Origin: Paenirhodobacter populi
GTDB lineage: Bacteria; Pseudomonadota; Alphaproteobacteria; Rhodobacterales; Rhodobacteraceae
Direction: 5' to 3'
DNA length: 64,000 bases
Assembly (NCBI RefSeq): GCF_004022215.1
Contig: NZ_SAUZ01000012.1
Location: forward strand, 62,001 to 126,000
Made by a program: the position numbers and the translations under genes. Positions 44,773 through 53,750 of this stretch are shown one piece after another (the first letter of the stretch is position 1; the number at the start of each line of letters is the position of its first letter). The notes beneath the pieces were generated by a model. That model ran no database searches. It was not told the DNA's origin and worked only from the letters and a program-made list of their open reading frames with translations.

Positions 44773-45928
44773 TCCCTCGGACGTCCTGATCATCGGCGGC
44801 GGGCTGCATGGCTGCGCGGCCGCCCTGTTCCTCGCACGCGCGGGGCGCCGGGTGACGGTGATCGAAAAGAACATCGCTGGACGCCATGCCTCCAGCGTGA
44901 ATGCGGGCGGGCTCCGGCTGCTGATGCGCGACGTGCGGGAATATCCGCTTTCCCTCCGCGCGATGGAGATGTGGGAAAACCTCGCCGATATCGTCGGCGC
45001 GGAAGCGGCCGAAACTTGTGAGATCCGTCTGGGGGTCTCGCAGATCGCCGTGGCGATGGAGGCGGCGGAGCTGCAATGGATCCATGCCCGCGTGCAGGAC
45101 ATGCAGCGCCGCGGGATCCTGTCGGAAGAGGTCGTCGAGCCGCGGGAGCTGCACCGGCTCTTGCCGGGGCTCGCGCCCTCGGCCCTCGGCGGGCTCATCT
45201 CGCGGCGCGACGGGCATGCGAACCCGGCCAATGCCGCCCGCGCCTTCCGGCTGGCGGCCGAGGCGGCGGGGGTGCGCATCATCGAGGGCTGTTCCCTGCG
45301 CGACCTGACACCACAGGCCGCAGGGCATTGGCGCGCGGAAACGGATGCCGGGCCGATGGAGGCGGAACAGGTCGTCAACTGCGCCGGCGCATGGGGCGCG
45401 CAGGTGGCCGAGAGCGTGGGTGAAACCCTGCCGCTCGACGTTCTGGCGCTGTCGATGATGGTGACGGCCCGCGTCAAACCGCTCTTCGCGCCGGTGGTGA
45501 TCGGCATCGACCAGCCGCTGTCGTTCAAGCAAAGCGCGGTCGGATCGCTCGTCATCGGCGGCGGCATATCGGGCAAGCCCTGCCTCGACCGCAACACCTC
45601 CTTCGTGGTGATGGACCGCATGGCGTCGAGCGCCGCCGCCACCGTCGCGGCCTTTCCGGCGCTGGCGCGGGTCCCCGTCGTGCGGACATGGACCGGGCTT
45701 GAAGGCAAAACACCGGACGGCATCTCGTTCATCGGCCCGAGCAGCCTGCACCCCGGCCTCTGGCATGTCTTCGGCTTCTGCGGCCACGGCTTCCAGCTCG
45801 CCCCCGCCGTGGGCGAGATCGTCGCGCAGTCGATCGTCACGGGCCGCCCCGATCCGCGGCTCGCCCCTTTCGCCACGGACCGTTTCGTCCGTCCCGATCA
45901 CCGCCCGATGTCAAGGAGCTCCGCATGA
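44765..45928 (+). CDS. FAD-dependent amine oxidase catalytic subunit (DAO family; OoxB/HcnC type)
   Basis: 387 residues from the ATG at 44765 (GGAG nine bases upstream; two earlier ATGs are too close to it). The N-terminal FAD motif is VLIIGGGLHGCAAALFLARA. The DAO-family end GLWHVFGFCGHGFQLAPAVG is present. It oxidatively splits a secondary amine such as an opine or an imino acid. It overlaps the large subunit gene by 8 bases. Octopine or nopaline oxidation is the classic role of this set, but D-hydroxyproline or sarcosine-like substrates share the fold, so specificity is open. Confidence 0.85.
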   Translation: MNSPSDVLIIGGGLHGCAAALFLARAGRRVTVIEKNIAGRHASSVNAGGLRLLMRDVREYPLSLRAMEMWENLADIVGAEAAETCEIRLGVSQIAVAMEAAELQWIHARVQDMQRRGILSEEVVEPRELHRLLPGLAPSALGGLISRRDGHANPANAARAFRLAAEAAGVRIIEGCSLRDLTPQAAGHWRAETDAGPMEAEQVVNCAGAWGAQVAESVGETLPLDVLALSMMVTARVKPLFAPVVIGIDQPLSFKQSAVGSLVIGGGISGKPCLDRNTSFVVMDRMASSAAATVAAFPALARVPVVRTWTGLEGKTPDGISFIGPSSLHPGLWHVFGFCGHGFQLAPAVGEIVAQSIVTGRPDPRLAPFATDRFVRPDHRPMSRSSA

Positions 45929-46638
45929 CGCCAGGCACTTTTGAACTACTGGGCTTCGGACCGCAGGGATGGGGATTCCTGCTGCTGAAAGCCGCCGGAA
46001 CGACCATCGCCGCCGCGATCTGCGGCTTCTTTCTGGGAAGCCTGTTCGGGCTTCTCGGCGCGGCCCTGAAACTTTCGTCCCTGCTCGCCCCGAGGATGAT
46101 CGGCCAGTTCTACACCACGATCTTCCGTGGCGTGCCGGAGATTCTCATCGTCTATCTGCTGTTCTTCGGCGGAAGCGTCGCCGTGACGCAGGTGATGAAC
46201 CTTGGCGGCTTTCCCGGATTTTACTCGCTGCCGGTGTTCGTCATCGGCGTGATCGCCATCGGCCTCGTCTCCGGCGCCTATCAGACCGAGGCCTACCGGT
46301 CGGCCTTCCTGCGCCTCAATCGCGGCCAGATCGAGGCGGGCGCCGCCTGCGGCATGCCGCGGCACCTGCTGCTGCGCCGGATCATCGCACCGCAGACCCT
46401 GCGCTTCGCGCTGCCCGCGCTCGGCAACATCTGGCAATCGGTGCTCAAGGAAACCTCGCTGCTTTCCGTCATCGGATTGACCGAGCTGTTGCGTCAGGCC
46501 GGCACGGCGGCCGGTTCCACCCGCCAGCCGCTGCTGTTCTACGGGATCGCCGCCATCCTGTTCCTGATCATCGGACGCATGACCGGCGCGGCCCTCGGCG
46601 GGCTGGAACGCCATCTCGCAAAACCGTGGAGCCGCTAG
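45925..46638 (+). CDS. ABC permease, amino-acid/opine type (HisQ/OccQ-like)
   Basis: 237 residues, about five membrane spans. Family landmarks FYTTIFRGVPEILIVYLLFF and the EAA loop EAGAACGMPRHLLLRRIIAP. It overlaps the oxidase gene by four bases, so uptake and oxidation genes are one transcript. Pairs with the next permease. Confidence 0.9.
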   Translation: MTPGTFELLGFGPQGWGFLLLKAAGTTIAAAICGFFLGSLFGLLGAALKLSSLLAPRMIGQFYTTIFRGVPEILIVYLLFFGGSVAVTQVMNLGGFPGFYSLPVFVIGVIAIGLVSGAYQTEAYRSAFLRLNRGQIEAGAACGMPRHLLLRRIIAPQTLRFALPALGNIWQSVLKETSLLSVIGLTELLRQAGTAAGSTRQPLLFYGIAAILFLIIGRMTGAALGGLERHLAKPWSR

Positions 46639-46640
46639 TC

Positions 46641-47333
46641 ATGGATTGGCCCTTTCTCATCGACGTCGCGCGCCAGCTCCTGTCGGGCGTTCCGCTCACC
46701 CTGCAACTCGCCGGTTCCGGCCTTCTGGCGGGGGGCGTGCTGGCCGTGCTGGTCGCCTCCGCCGCCGCCAGCGGGATCGCCCCCCTGCGGTGGATCGCGC
46801 TCGCCCATGTCGAGGTGTTTCGCGGCACCCCGCTGCTGGTGCAGATCTTTCTCATCTACTACGGCCTCGGCCAGATCCCCGAGCTGCGGGACTCCTTCCT
46901 CTGGCCGTTCCTGCGCGAGCCCTACTGGTGCGCGATCCTGGCGCTGGCGCTGAACACCTCGGCCTATACCGCCGAGATCATCCGGGGCGCGCTGCAGGCC
47001 GTACCGGAAGGTGAGGTCGAGGCCGCGCGCGCTGCCGGCATGTCGGGGGTCCTGCTGCGCCGCCGGATCACCTGGCCCATCGCCCTGCGCCACGGCATCG
47101 CCCTTTACGGCAGCGAGGTCATCCTCATGGTCAAGGCGACCTCGCTCGCCAGCGTGATCACCGTGGCCGAGGTCACCAACATCTCCTACCGGCTGATTTC
47201 CTCGACCTATCGCGCGCTTGAGGTCTTCGTCGTCGCCGGTGCGATCTATCTGGCGCTGACCTTCCTCGTCAGCCTGGCCGTCGCCCTGGTCGAACGGCGG
47301 CTGAACGCCCATCACGCCCATCGCCGCACCTGA
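46641..47333 (+). CDS. ABC permease, amino-acid/opine type (HisM/OccM-like)
   Basis: 230 residues from the ATG at 46641, two bases after the previous stop. Landmarks EVFRGTPLLVQIFLIYYGLG and EAARAAGMSGVLLRRRITWP. About five spans. Longer readings in this frame have no family support ahead of this ATG. Confidence 0.9.
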   Translation: MDWPFLIDVARQLLSGVPLTLQLAGSGLLAGGVLAVLVASAAASGIAPLRWIALAHVEVFRGTPLLVQIFLIYYGLGQIPELRDSFLWPFLREPYWCAILALALNTSAYTAEIIRGALQAVPEGEVEAARAAGMSGVLLRRRITWPIALRHGIALYGSEVILMVKATSLASVITVAEVTNISYRLISSTYRALEVFVVAGAIYLALTFLVSLAVALVERRLNAHHAHRRT

Positions 47334-47357
47334 ACCCCCCACAGGATTGGAAATGCC

Positions 47358-48158
47358 ATGACTTCCCCCATGCAAGCAAACACCGCGAATACGAGCCCGG
47401 TCATCGCGACCGAGGGCCTGCGCAAGCACTTCGGAACCGTCGAGGTCCTGAAAGGGATAGATTTCAGCGCGAGGGATGGCGAGGTCATCTCGATCCTCGG
47501 CGCCTCGGGTTCGGGAAAATCGACATTCCTGCGCTGCCTCAATCTTCTGGAAATGCCGTCGGCGGGCCGGCTGCACATCTTTGGCGAAGAGGTCGGGCTG
47601 CGGGCCGGCAAGGACAGGCTGCGGATCGCCAATCGCCGGCAGGTCGATCGTCTGCGCACGCAGGTGGCGATGGTCTTCCAGAACTTCTGCCTCTGGAGCC
47701 ACATGACCGTGCTCGAAAACCTGATGGAGGCGCCCGTCCACGTGCAGGGGCGCAGCCGGGCCGAGATCCGGGAAGAGGCGGAGGCCATGCTGGCGCGCGT
47801 CGGCCTGACCGCGCGGCGCGATGCCTATCCGGCGCAGCTTTCCGGCGGGCAGCAGCAGCGCGCCGCGATCGCGCGGGCGCTGGTCATGAAGCCGCGGGTG
47901 CTGCTGTTCGACGAACCGACCTCCGCGCTCGACCCGGAACTGGTCGGCGAGGTGCTGAAGGTCATGCGCGATCTGGCGGACGAAGGGCGGACGATGCTCA
48001 TCGTGACGCATGAGATGGCCTTCGCGCGCGACGTCTCAAGCCGGATCCTGTTTCTCGACCAGGGGCAGATCGGCGCCGAGGGCACGCCGCAACAGCTCTT
48101 CGGTGGCGGCCACAACCCGAGGTTCGACCAGTTCGTTTCCCGGTTCAATCAGGGCTGA
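47358..48158 (+). CDS. ABC ATPase, amino-acid/opine type (HisP/OccP-like)
   Basis: 266 residues. Walker [10 protein letters not shown] near 51, the polar-amino-acid family insert around [20 protein letters not shown], signature [15 protein letters not shown] near 160, Walker [17 protein letters not shown] near 180 and H-loop [12 protein letters not shown]. Complete. Last gene of the opine-type cluster; the IS graveyard begins just beyond. Confidence 0.9.
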   Translation: MTSPMQANTANTSPVIATEGLRKHFGTVEVLKGIDFSARDGEVISILGASGSGKSTFLRCLNLLEMPSAGRLHIFGEEVGLRAGKDRLRIANRRQVDRLRTQVAMVFQNFCLWSHMTVLENLMEAPVHVQGRSRAEIREEAEAMLARVGLTARRDAYPAQLSGGQQQRAAIARALVMKPRVLLFDEPTSALDPELVGEVLKVMRDLADEGRTMLIVTHEMAFARDVSSRILFLDQGQIGAEGTPQQLFGGGHNPRFDQFVSRFNQG

Positions 48159-48326
48159 AGCGATGATTTGCCGTCGCGTCGCTGGATGATGATTGCGTCG
48201 CATGCGGTGGCTGCCGGAGCGACGCTGGAAGAGATTTTCCAGCTTGTCCCTGCTCCGCTGAAGGCGGAAAGCCGGATAGATCCCGGCGGGACAGCAACCC
48301 GATGCAAGGGCTGCAACAGCGGCTTG

Positions 48327-48927
48327 TCAGATCACTATCTGGAGCGAATGTCGGTATCGGTAGCTGCACGCCCCCGCAACTACCGTTTCAGGCATGCCCG
48401 CGGATAACACCGCGGGTTTTGTCGTTTTGGACGCCTTTCCAATAGCTTGCCGATCGGTCCATTCGAGGATCGTCCGCAGTTCGCCATGCAATGTGGCGTA
48501 GATTTCCCACATTCTGGGCCGGAGTGAGCACGATCTTCTCGATCAGCATCCGCAAAGCCTCGGCCGCCTGCGGCCGTTCGTCGGGTCGGGCCAGCGCTCC
48601 GGTGAGGACCGCGACCATCTTCGCATAGACCGCCGATGCGCTCGGTAGGATGTCCGGCCCATCATCCGGCCCATCGGCCAAAAGCTCCGCCAGTTCCTTC
48701 TTGCGCGCTTCCAGCTCCGTCATCTCGCCCTTCATGCTCTCATGGAGCATGCCGGCCTTGATCGCCTCGATGATGCCCCTGATCTGCTTCCCGACCTTCA
48801 CCAGTTCCGCCTTCCAGGCGTCGCCGTTCGAGTGGCGCTCCCGGTTCAGCCGGTTGGTCTCCTCGGCATAGGCGCGCATGGCCTCGGCGGCGATCTCGGG
48901 CGACATCATCCTGTTCTTGAGGCCGGC
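48327..48927 (-). pseudogene. Large serine recombinase, C-terminal fragment
   Basis: Minus-strand sequence [60 protein letters not shown] and [19 protein letters not shown] is the coiled-coil C-terminal part of resolvase/invertase-type large serine recombinases. A shift at about 48510 moves the last part ([20 protein letters not shown]) to another frame. The IS3 element at 48928 cuts off everything upstream. In the current DNA the IS3 transposase frame runs on into this fragment, making an artificial chimera. Confidence 0.75.
48397..48428 (+). terminator. Rho-independent terminator
   Basis: CCCGCGG (48397-48403), loop ATAACA, CCGCGGG (48410-48416), then TTTTGTCGTTTT. It points along the plus strand, 238 bp after the ABC ATPase stop. 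It may end the opine operon. Confidence 0.65.
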
Positions 48928-49379
48928 TGACGTGCCACTGAACCTTCTTCCAGCGGCGATTAGAGCCTCGTCTGTTACTGTCACGCCCTGAGGCGCGGGA
49001 TGAGCAACCGGATTGGCGGTTGCGGCGAGAAGCCCGGCGAAGGCCGCCGGGGTTTGATAGCCACGCGAGGAGTGGGGCCTCGTCGTATTGGGATCCTCCA
49101 CCCATTCGACGATGGCACTGCGGGCATGGGCGAGGCCGGAGAACAGGATCTCGTTCAAGAGCTCATCGCGCATCCGCCCATTGAAGCTCTCGACAGAGCC
49201 ATTCTGCATCGGCTTGCCGGGCGCGATATCGTGCCGCTCGACACGATGATCCTTCGACCAGGTCAGGATCGCGTTCGAAGTGAGCTCCGTGCTGTGATCG
49301 GACACGATCATCCCCGGTTTGCTGCGACGATCGATCAGGTCGGTCAGTTTCCGAGCAACACGCCTGCCGGAGATCGAGG

Positions 49380-49422
49380 GTGAGCCATCGAGCCGCCATC
49401 GGTTCGAGGCCGATGGTAAACG
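49380..49422 (+). repeat. Structured transposase-interrupting repeat, copy 5
   Basis: GTGA-g-CCATCG-A-GCC-loop GCCATCGGTTCGA-GGC-CGATGG. A nine-pair hairpin with a single bulged A. It separates ECLAAIP from SISGRRVA of the IS3 transposase. Confidence 0.75.
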
Positions 49423-49470
49423 GGATTGCGGCAAGACATTCCCGCGTCACGTCATCGACGATGTTCAGCA

Positions 49471-49513
49471 ATGAGCCGTTGAGGCGCCATTGGTGCGCGC
49501 CTAACGGCGAATG
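49471..49513 (+). repeat. Structured transposase-interrupting repeat, copy 6
   Basis: ATGA-GCCGTT-GA-GGC-loop GCCATTGGTGCGC-GCC-T-AACGGC-GAATG. Both stems perfect. It separates ACGRRF from LNIVDDV of the IS3 transposase. Confidence 0.75.
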
Positions 49514-50411
49514 AACCGCCGCCCGCAGGCAAACTGGTCATGCACGAAGTCCGGCGACCATCGAGCGTTTGCTTTTGCCTCAACCAGGATCGGAGCCCAT
49601 GTGCCGACGGCTCGCCGTCGGGCTCGACGCTTGCGAACCGTCAGTCCTTCCTCCCGGTAGAGACGATAGAGGCGATTGACCCCCGATGGTTCGCCCTCCC
49701 GCCGCAGCAGGATGAACCGCTGACGATAACCGAAGCGGCGCCGCGCGTTGGCGAGATCCCCTGGCGCGCAGCTCCGTCTCTGGCGGACGGCACGACTGGT
49801 AGCGCACCCTCTTCCGGTCCGCTCCGGCGATGGAACAAGCCCGCCGTTCTGACAGGCCCATGACGGCCCGCAGATGCGCGACGGCTTCGCGCTTCACGGC
49901 AGGCCCTGCCATTTTTGACAGAAGCTTCTTAAGCGCCGCAGCGTCCAGCATCTGGCCGGCCAACAGCTTCTTAAGATTCGTGTTCTCGTCTTCCAGAGCG
50001 TTCAGGCGCTTGGCGTCGGACACGTCCATCCCGCCATACTTCGCCTTCCCATTATACAGCGTCGCCTAGCTGATCCCGTGCTTGCGGGCCAGCTCGCCTG
50101 CCTTCGCACCGGCCTCGTACTCCCGCAGCACCGCGATGATCTGCTCTTCCGTAAATCGTTTCCGCTTCATCTGTTCGTCCTCCAATCAAGACCGGACTCC
50201 AATCTCAGTTGGAGGAAAATTCAGTGGCTCGTCAAAAGTGTTTGAACCGGCATAGAAAACTGCCTCCTTACACTGATGGTCATGATGCCCCCGTGGTCAT
50301 CGGGGGGGTGCAGTGCGGGATGTTGGTTGTGGAGATGACTGCGAAGATCCGTCGGGCGTATTTCCAGGAGAAGAAGACGATCAAGCAGATATGCCGGGAG
50401 TTGCGGATCTC

Positions 50412-50458
50412 GTGGAGTGCGGCGTGAGCCGCCACCGGTTCAAGGCCACGCCGAACGG
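50412..50458 (+). repeat. Structured transposase-interrupting repeat, copy 7
   Basis: CGGCGT-GA-GCC-loop GCCACCGGTTCAA-GGC-C-ACGCCG-AACGG. Both stems perfect with sequences unlike other copies. It lies in istA between ELRISW and VRRVIRSG. Confidence 0.75.
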
Positions 50459-50876
50459 TGCGGAGAGTGATCCGATCCGGTGTGACGGAACTGACCTATG
50501 AACGGACAATCCAGCCGCTGCCGAAGATCGGCCCCTGGAAAACAAGCTCGACGGGATGCTGGCGGCAAACGCCCTGAAACCGAAGCGCGAGCGCCTGACC
50601 CTGATCAGGGTTTTCGAGGAACTCCGGTCCCTCGGCTATGACGGTGGCTACGATGCTGTCCGGCGCTACGCGGGCTCGTGGTCCAAGGAGGAACGGGAGG
50701 CTTCGGCCGTCGCCTATGTGCCGTTGATCTTCGATCCGGGCGAGGCTTATCAGTTCGACTGGAGCCACGAGATCGTGGTGATCGATGGGGCGACCACCAC
50801 AGTGAAGGTTGCGCATGTCCGCCTCTGCCACAGCCGGATGCTGTTTGTCCGGGCCTATCCGCGCGAGACGCAGGAG

Positions 50877-50915
50877 CCTCAGCCATCGGGCTCGGACCGA
50901 TGGCGCTACGATGGC
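50877..50915 (-). repeat. Structured transposase-interrupting repeat, copy 8
   Basis: On the minus strand: GCCATCG ... loop GCCATCGGTCCGA ... CGATGGC-TGAGG; seven-pair outer stem. It lies in istA between ETQE and the FD-HDKAFAFF segment. Confidence 0.7.
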
Positions 50916-50985
50916 TTCGATCTTCGACGCCATGACAAGGCCTTCGCCTTCTTCGGGGGTGCCTGCGCTCGGGGGATCTACGACA

Positions 50986-51027
50986 GTGAGGCTGGGCCGC
51001 CATGGGTCTGAGGCCAAGCCGAACGAA
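50986..51027 (+). repeat. Structured transposase-interrupting repeat, copy 9
   Basis: GTGA-GGCTGG-GCC-loop GCCATGGGTCTGA-GGC-CAAGCC-GAACG. The outer stem has one mismatch, the inner pair is perfect. It lies in istA between GIYD and KTAADTIFVG. Confidence 0.7.
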
Positions 51028-51114
51028 AACGGCGGCGGATACGATTTTCGTTGGCCGCGACCGCGCCTACAATCGCCGTTTCCAGCAGATGTGCGGGCGC
51101 TATCTGGTCGATCC

Positions 51115-51155
51115 GCCGTCCATTGGGCTTGAACCAATGGCGCCTCGATGAACGG
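51115..51155 (-). repeat. Structured transposase-interrupting repeat, copy 10
   Basis: On the minus strand: CCGTTCAT-CGA-GGC-loop GCCATTGGTTCAA-GCC-CA-ATGGACGG. Eight-pair outer stem with one G-T pair. It lies in istA between LVDP and CTPASGWEKG. Confidence 0.75.
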
Positions 51156-52554
51156 CCCTGCACCCCTGCCTCTGGCTGGGAGAAGGGACAGGTCAAGAAC
51201 CAGGTCGGCGTTGTCCGGCGGCGGTTCTTCGTGTCTCGACCGAAGTTCAAAAGCCACGCCGAACTCAGTGCGTGGCTCAAGGATCGCTGTGTTGCCTGGG
51301 CCAGATCCCATCCGCACCCCGAGCTGCGCGAGCGCACGATCTGGGAGGTGTTCCAGGACGAGCGTGCGAGTCTGGTGCCCTATGTCGGTCCCTTCGATGG
51401 CTTCCATGCCGTGCCGGCCTCGGTCTCCAAGACCTGTCTCGTCCGGTTCGACAAGAACCGCTACTCGGTGGACGGTCGCGCTGTAGGTCGACCGGTCGAG
51501 ATCCGCGCATATGCCGAGCGTCGAGTTCTGGCAGGACGGCAAGATCGTCGGGCAGCACGAACGCGCCTTCGGTCGCGACAAGGCCATCTACGATCCGCTG
51601 CACTATATTCCGGTTCCGGCCCGCAAGCCCGGCGCCCTTCGGAACGGAGCTCCCTTCAAGGAATGGGAACTGCCGCCAGCGATCAGGCGCGTTCAGCGCA
51701 AGCTGGGCAAGGTGCTGGACGCGATGGGCCAGCGGAAGCTCTACGGCATGAAAGCCGCCTACGATGAGATCATCGCCACGGCAGTGAAGCGACAGCACGA
51801 GCCGCAGCAGATCGTCGGCGACCTGCTGAACGCGGAGATCAGCGAGAAGCAGGCACGCTCGATCAAATACCAGATGACGATCGCACGGCTTCCCTTGGCC
51901 AAGGAGATCGACGAGTTCGCCTTCGAGGAAACGCCCGTGAACGAGACGCTGGTGCGAGATCTGGCCAGCGGGGAGTTCCTCGACCAGCAGCGCAACATCG
52001 TGCTGATCGGCGGGACCGGCACCGGGAAGTCCCACCTTGCCGTCAGCATCGCCCGGTCGTGTATCCGGCGTGGAAAACGAGGCCGCTTCTTCAACGTCGT
52101 GGACCTGGTGAACAAGCTCGATGCTGAAGCCCGCGCCGACCGCCAGGGACGCACCGCGGATCTGCGGTGCCGGCTCGACTTCCTGATCCTCGACGAACTC
52201 GGCTATCTGCCCTTCGCCCAGACCGGCGGGCAACTGCTGTTCCTCCTCATCAGCCGCCTCTACGAGCGCATTTCCATCATCGTGACGACAAACCTCGACT
52301 TCGGCGAATGGCCGTCGGTCTTCGGCGACGCCAAGATGACCACCGCTCTCCTCGATCGCCTCACCCATCACTGCGACAGTGTCGAGACCGGCAACGAGAG
52401 CTGGCGCTTCAAGATCAGGGAATAACCGAAACCCCGCTGGCCCGATACGGCTGCGCTGTGGGGAGGCTACACCGCATCGGGTCAGCTACCTGTGCGACAA
52501 GCAGGGGGTCATTTTTGGACGCCTATAGGGGGTTCCGTGCCGATGACGTAATTG

Positions 52555-53364
52555 CTTCGGTCATTTCCTGAAACGTCCAATGCGAGCAGGCTTTCGGTTC
52601 GAATGAACAAAAGCGATGAAAACGACGCGCGCGGCCTGGCCGAGCTGGTACGGATCGGCTGGTGTCGCGAGGTGGCGGTGAAGAGCGCGGCCAGTCAACA
52701 GGTGCGTTCCCTTCTTGTGGCCCGGTCACGGCTGGTTGCCGTCCGATGCGATCTGGAAAACCAGGTGCGGTCGATGCTCAAGGAATACGGCCTGATCTTT
52801 CCACGCTCGGTCGCCGGGTAGTTCCAGCGTCGCGTCATCGAATTGACGGATGAAGGTCACGTGTTGTGGTGCGTTTTACAACCGCTGCTTTCCGTCCATG
52901 CCCACGTCTGTGGTGAACTCGGGGGGGGGGCGATCAGCAGGTCCGTCACTTGGCCAGAGGGGACGAGACGACTCGCCGATTGATGAGCGTTCCCGGCATC
53001 GGAATGGTGACTGCCCTGACATTCCGGCACACCATTGATGATCCCGCCCGCTTTCGGAGTGCCACGACCGTCGGCGCCTATCTCGGCCTCACCCCGCGGC
53101 GAAAGCAACTGGGGCAAACGGATACAAAGGGCCATGTCTCACGCTGCGGAGATCGGTTGCTGCGCACCTATCTGTTCGAGGCGGCGAGCGTTCTGCTTCA
53201 CCGGACAAGGCAATGGTGCGGGCAAAGCCTGGGGTCTGCGGTTGGCCAGACGAAACGGCATGAAGAAAGCCCAGGTCGCGGTGGCGCGAAAACTGGCGGT
53301 CATCCCCCACTGCATCTGGGTCGACGGCACCTCGTTTGAATGGGGAAGAGAAATGCCGGCGTAA
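52555..53364 (+). pseudogene. IS110-family transposase, truncated and frameshifted
   Basis: Blocks in order: [163 protein letters not shown]. This is an IS110 (DEDD) transposase lacking its N-terminal third. There is a stop at about 52820 and shifts at a run of ten G (about 52921-52930) and near 53218. Confidence 0.8.
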
Positions 53365-53374
53365 CCCATCAAAG

Positions 53375-53655
53375 TCCAACCCCGAGATCGCAGGGCTGAA
53401 GCCAGGCCTGTGATGTCCCCACATTCGCCATGGGCCTTGAACCCGTGGCGGCACCATGGCTCATCCCGCAGCAGAATGACATGGTCGAGCGCGTGATCCG
53501 GACGCTGAAAGAGTAATGCGTCCATCGCCAACGCATCGACAGCATCCGGCATGCGACCCGCGCTATCGGTGACTGGATCAGCTTCTAAAACAACCGCCGC
53601 CCTCACCAGGCGCTTGCAATGCGCACGCCTGCCGAGGCATTCAGATTGGCCGCTT
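53375..53655 (+). pseudogene. IS3-family transposase C-terminal fragment
   Basis: GLKPGL, then a structured repeat, then PQQNDMVERVIRTLKE, CVHRQRIDSIRHATRAIGDW, NNRRPHQALAMRTPAEAF and RLAA stop. This is the end of an IS3-type OrfB, different from the element at 48.9-50.2 kb. Two in-frame stops. Confidence 0.75.
53422..53464 (-). repeat. Structured transposase-interrupting repeat, copy 11
   Basis: On the minus strand: ATGA-GCCATGG-T-GCC-loop GCCACGGGTTCAA-GGC-CCATGGC-GAATG. Ten pairs, one bulge. It lies between CPH and PQQNDMVERV of the IS3 fragment. Confidence 0.75.
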
Positions 53656-53708
53656 AACCGGGGCAGATTCCGCTGGGTCGATACAACATGGCGATGGCTG
53701 TCCTCAAC

Positions 53709-53750
53709 GGATTATAGTGGGGGGACTATGGATTATAGTGGGGGGACTAT
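53709..53750. repeat. Two exact 21-bp tandem repeats, each a G-loop hairpin
   Basis: Two identical units side by side (53709-53729, 53730-53750). Each contains ATAGT-GGGGGG-ACTAT, a five-pair stem with a six-G loop. They lie between the IS graveyard and the dipeptide transporter operon. The rest of 53656-53971 shows no gene; a dyad GCCCGTGA (53873-53880) / TCACGGGC (53904-53911) is present. Confidence 0.7.

Larger units (their letters stand above)
48928..50234 (-). mobile_element. IS3-family element with inverted ends, transposase inactive
   Basis: 1307 bp. Left end TGACGTGCCACTGAACCTTC (48928 on) and right end at 50208-50234 match as inverted repeats at 22 of 27 positions, both ending in TGACG[T/A]GC. 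OrfA starts at 50170 (MKRKRFTEEQIIAVLREYEA) but has a stop at KHGIS*ATLYN. OrfB blocks [90 protein letters not shown] are in order but cut by frame shifts and two structured repeats. No target duplication is seen. It lies inside a serine recombinase remnant on its left. Confidence 0.85.
50320..52425 (+). pseudogene. IS21-family istA and istB, istA interrupted four times and fused to istB
   Basis: IstA begins at 50320 (MLVVEMTAKIRRAYFQEKKT) and is recognisable throughout: [115 protein letters not shown]. Four ~42-bp structured repeats break it. After [19 protein letters not shown] the frame passes directly into IstB ([20 protein letters not shown], Walker [22 protein letters not shown], to the end KIRE), so the istA tail and the istA-istB junction are deleted. 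IstB itself looks intact. The right end of the element is near 52540. Confidence 0.85.

Noticed and set aside
43213-45876. 887-codon minus-strand frame opposite the oxidase subunits
   Set aside because: Antisense to two genes with intact flavin and iron-sulphur motifs; no recognisable protein features.
48388-49434. A single 348-residue transposase-recombinase fusion gene
   Set aside because: It is a chance read-through from the IS3 transposase end into a recombinase remnant across the IS terminus.
6938-53464. GGTTCRA loops as T-arms of tRNA genes
   Set aside because: No acceptor, anticodon or D-arm around any copy; the whole unit is only about 42 bases.
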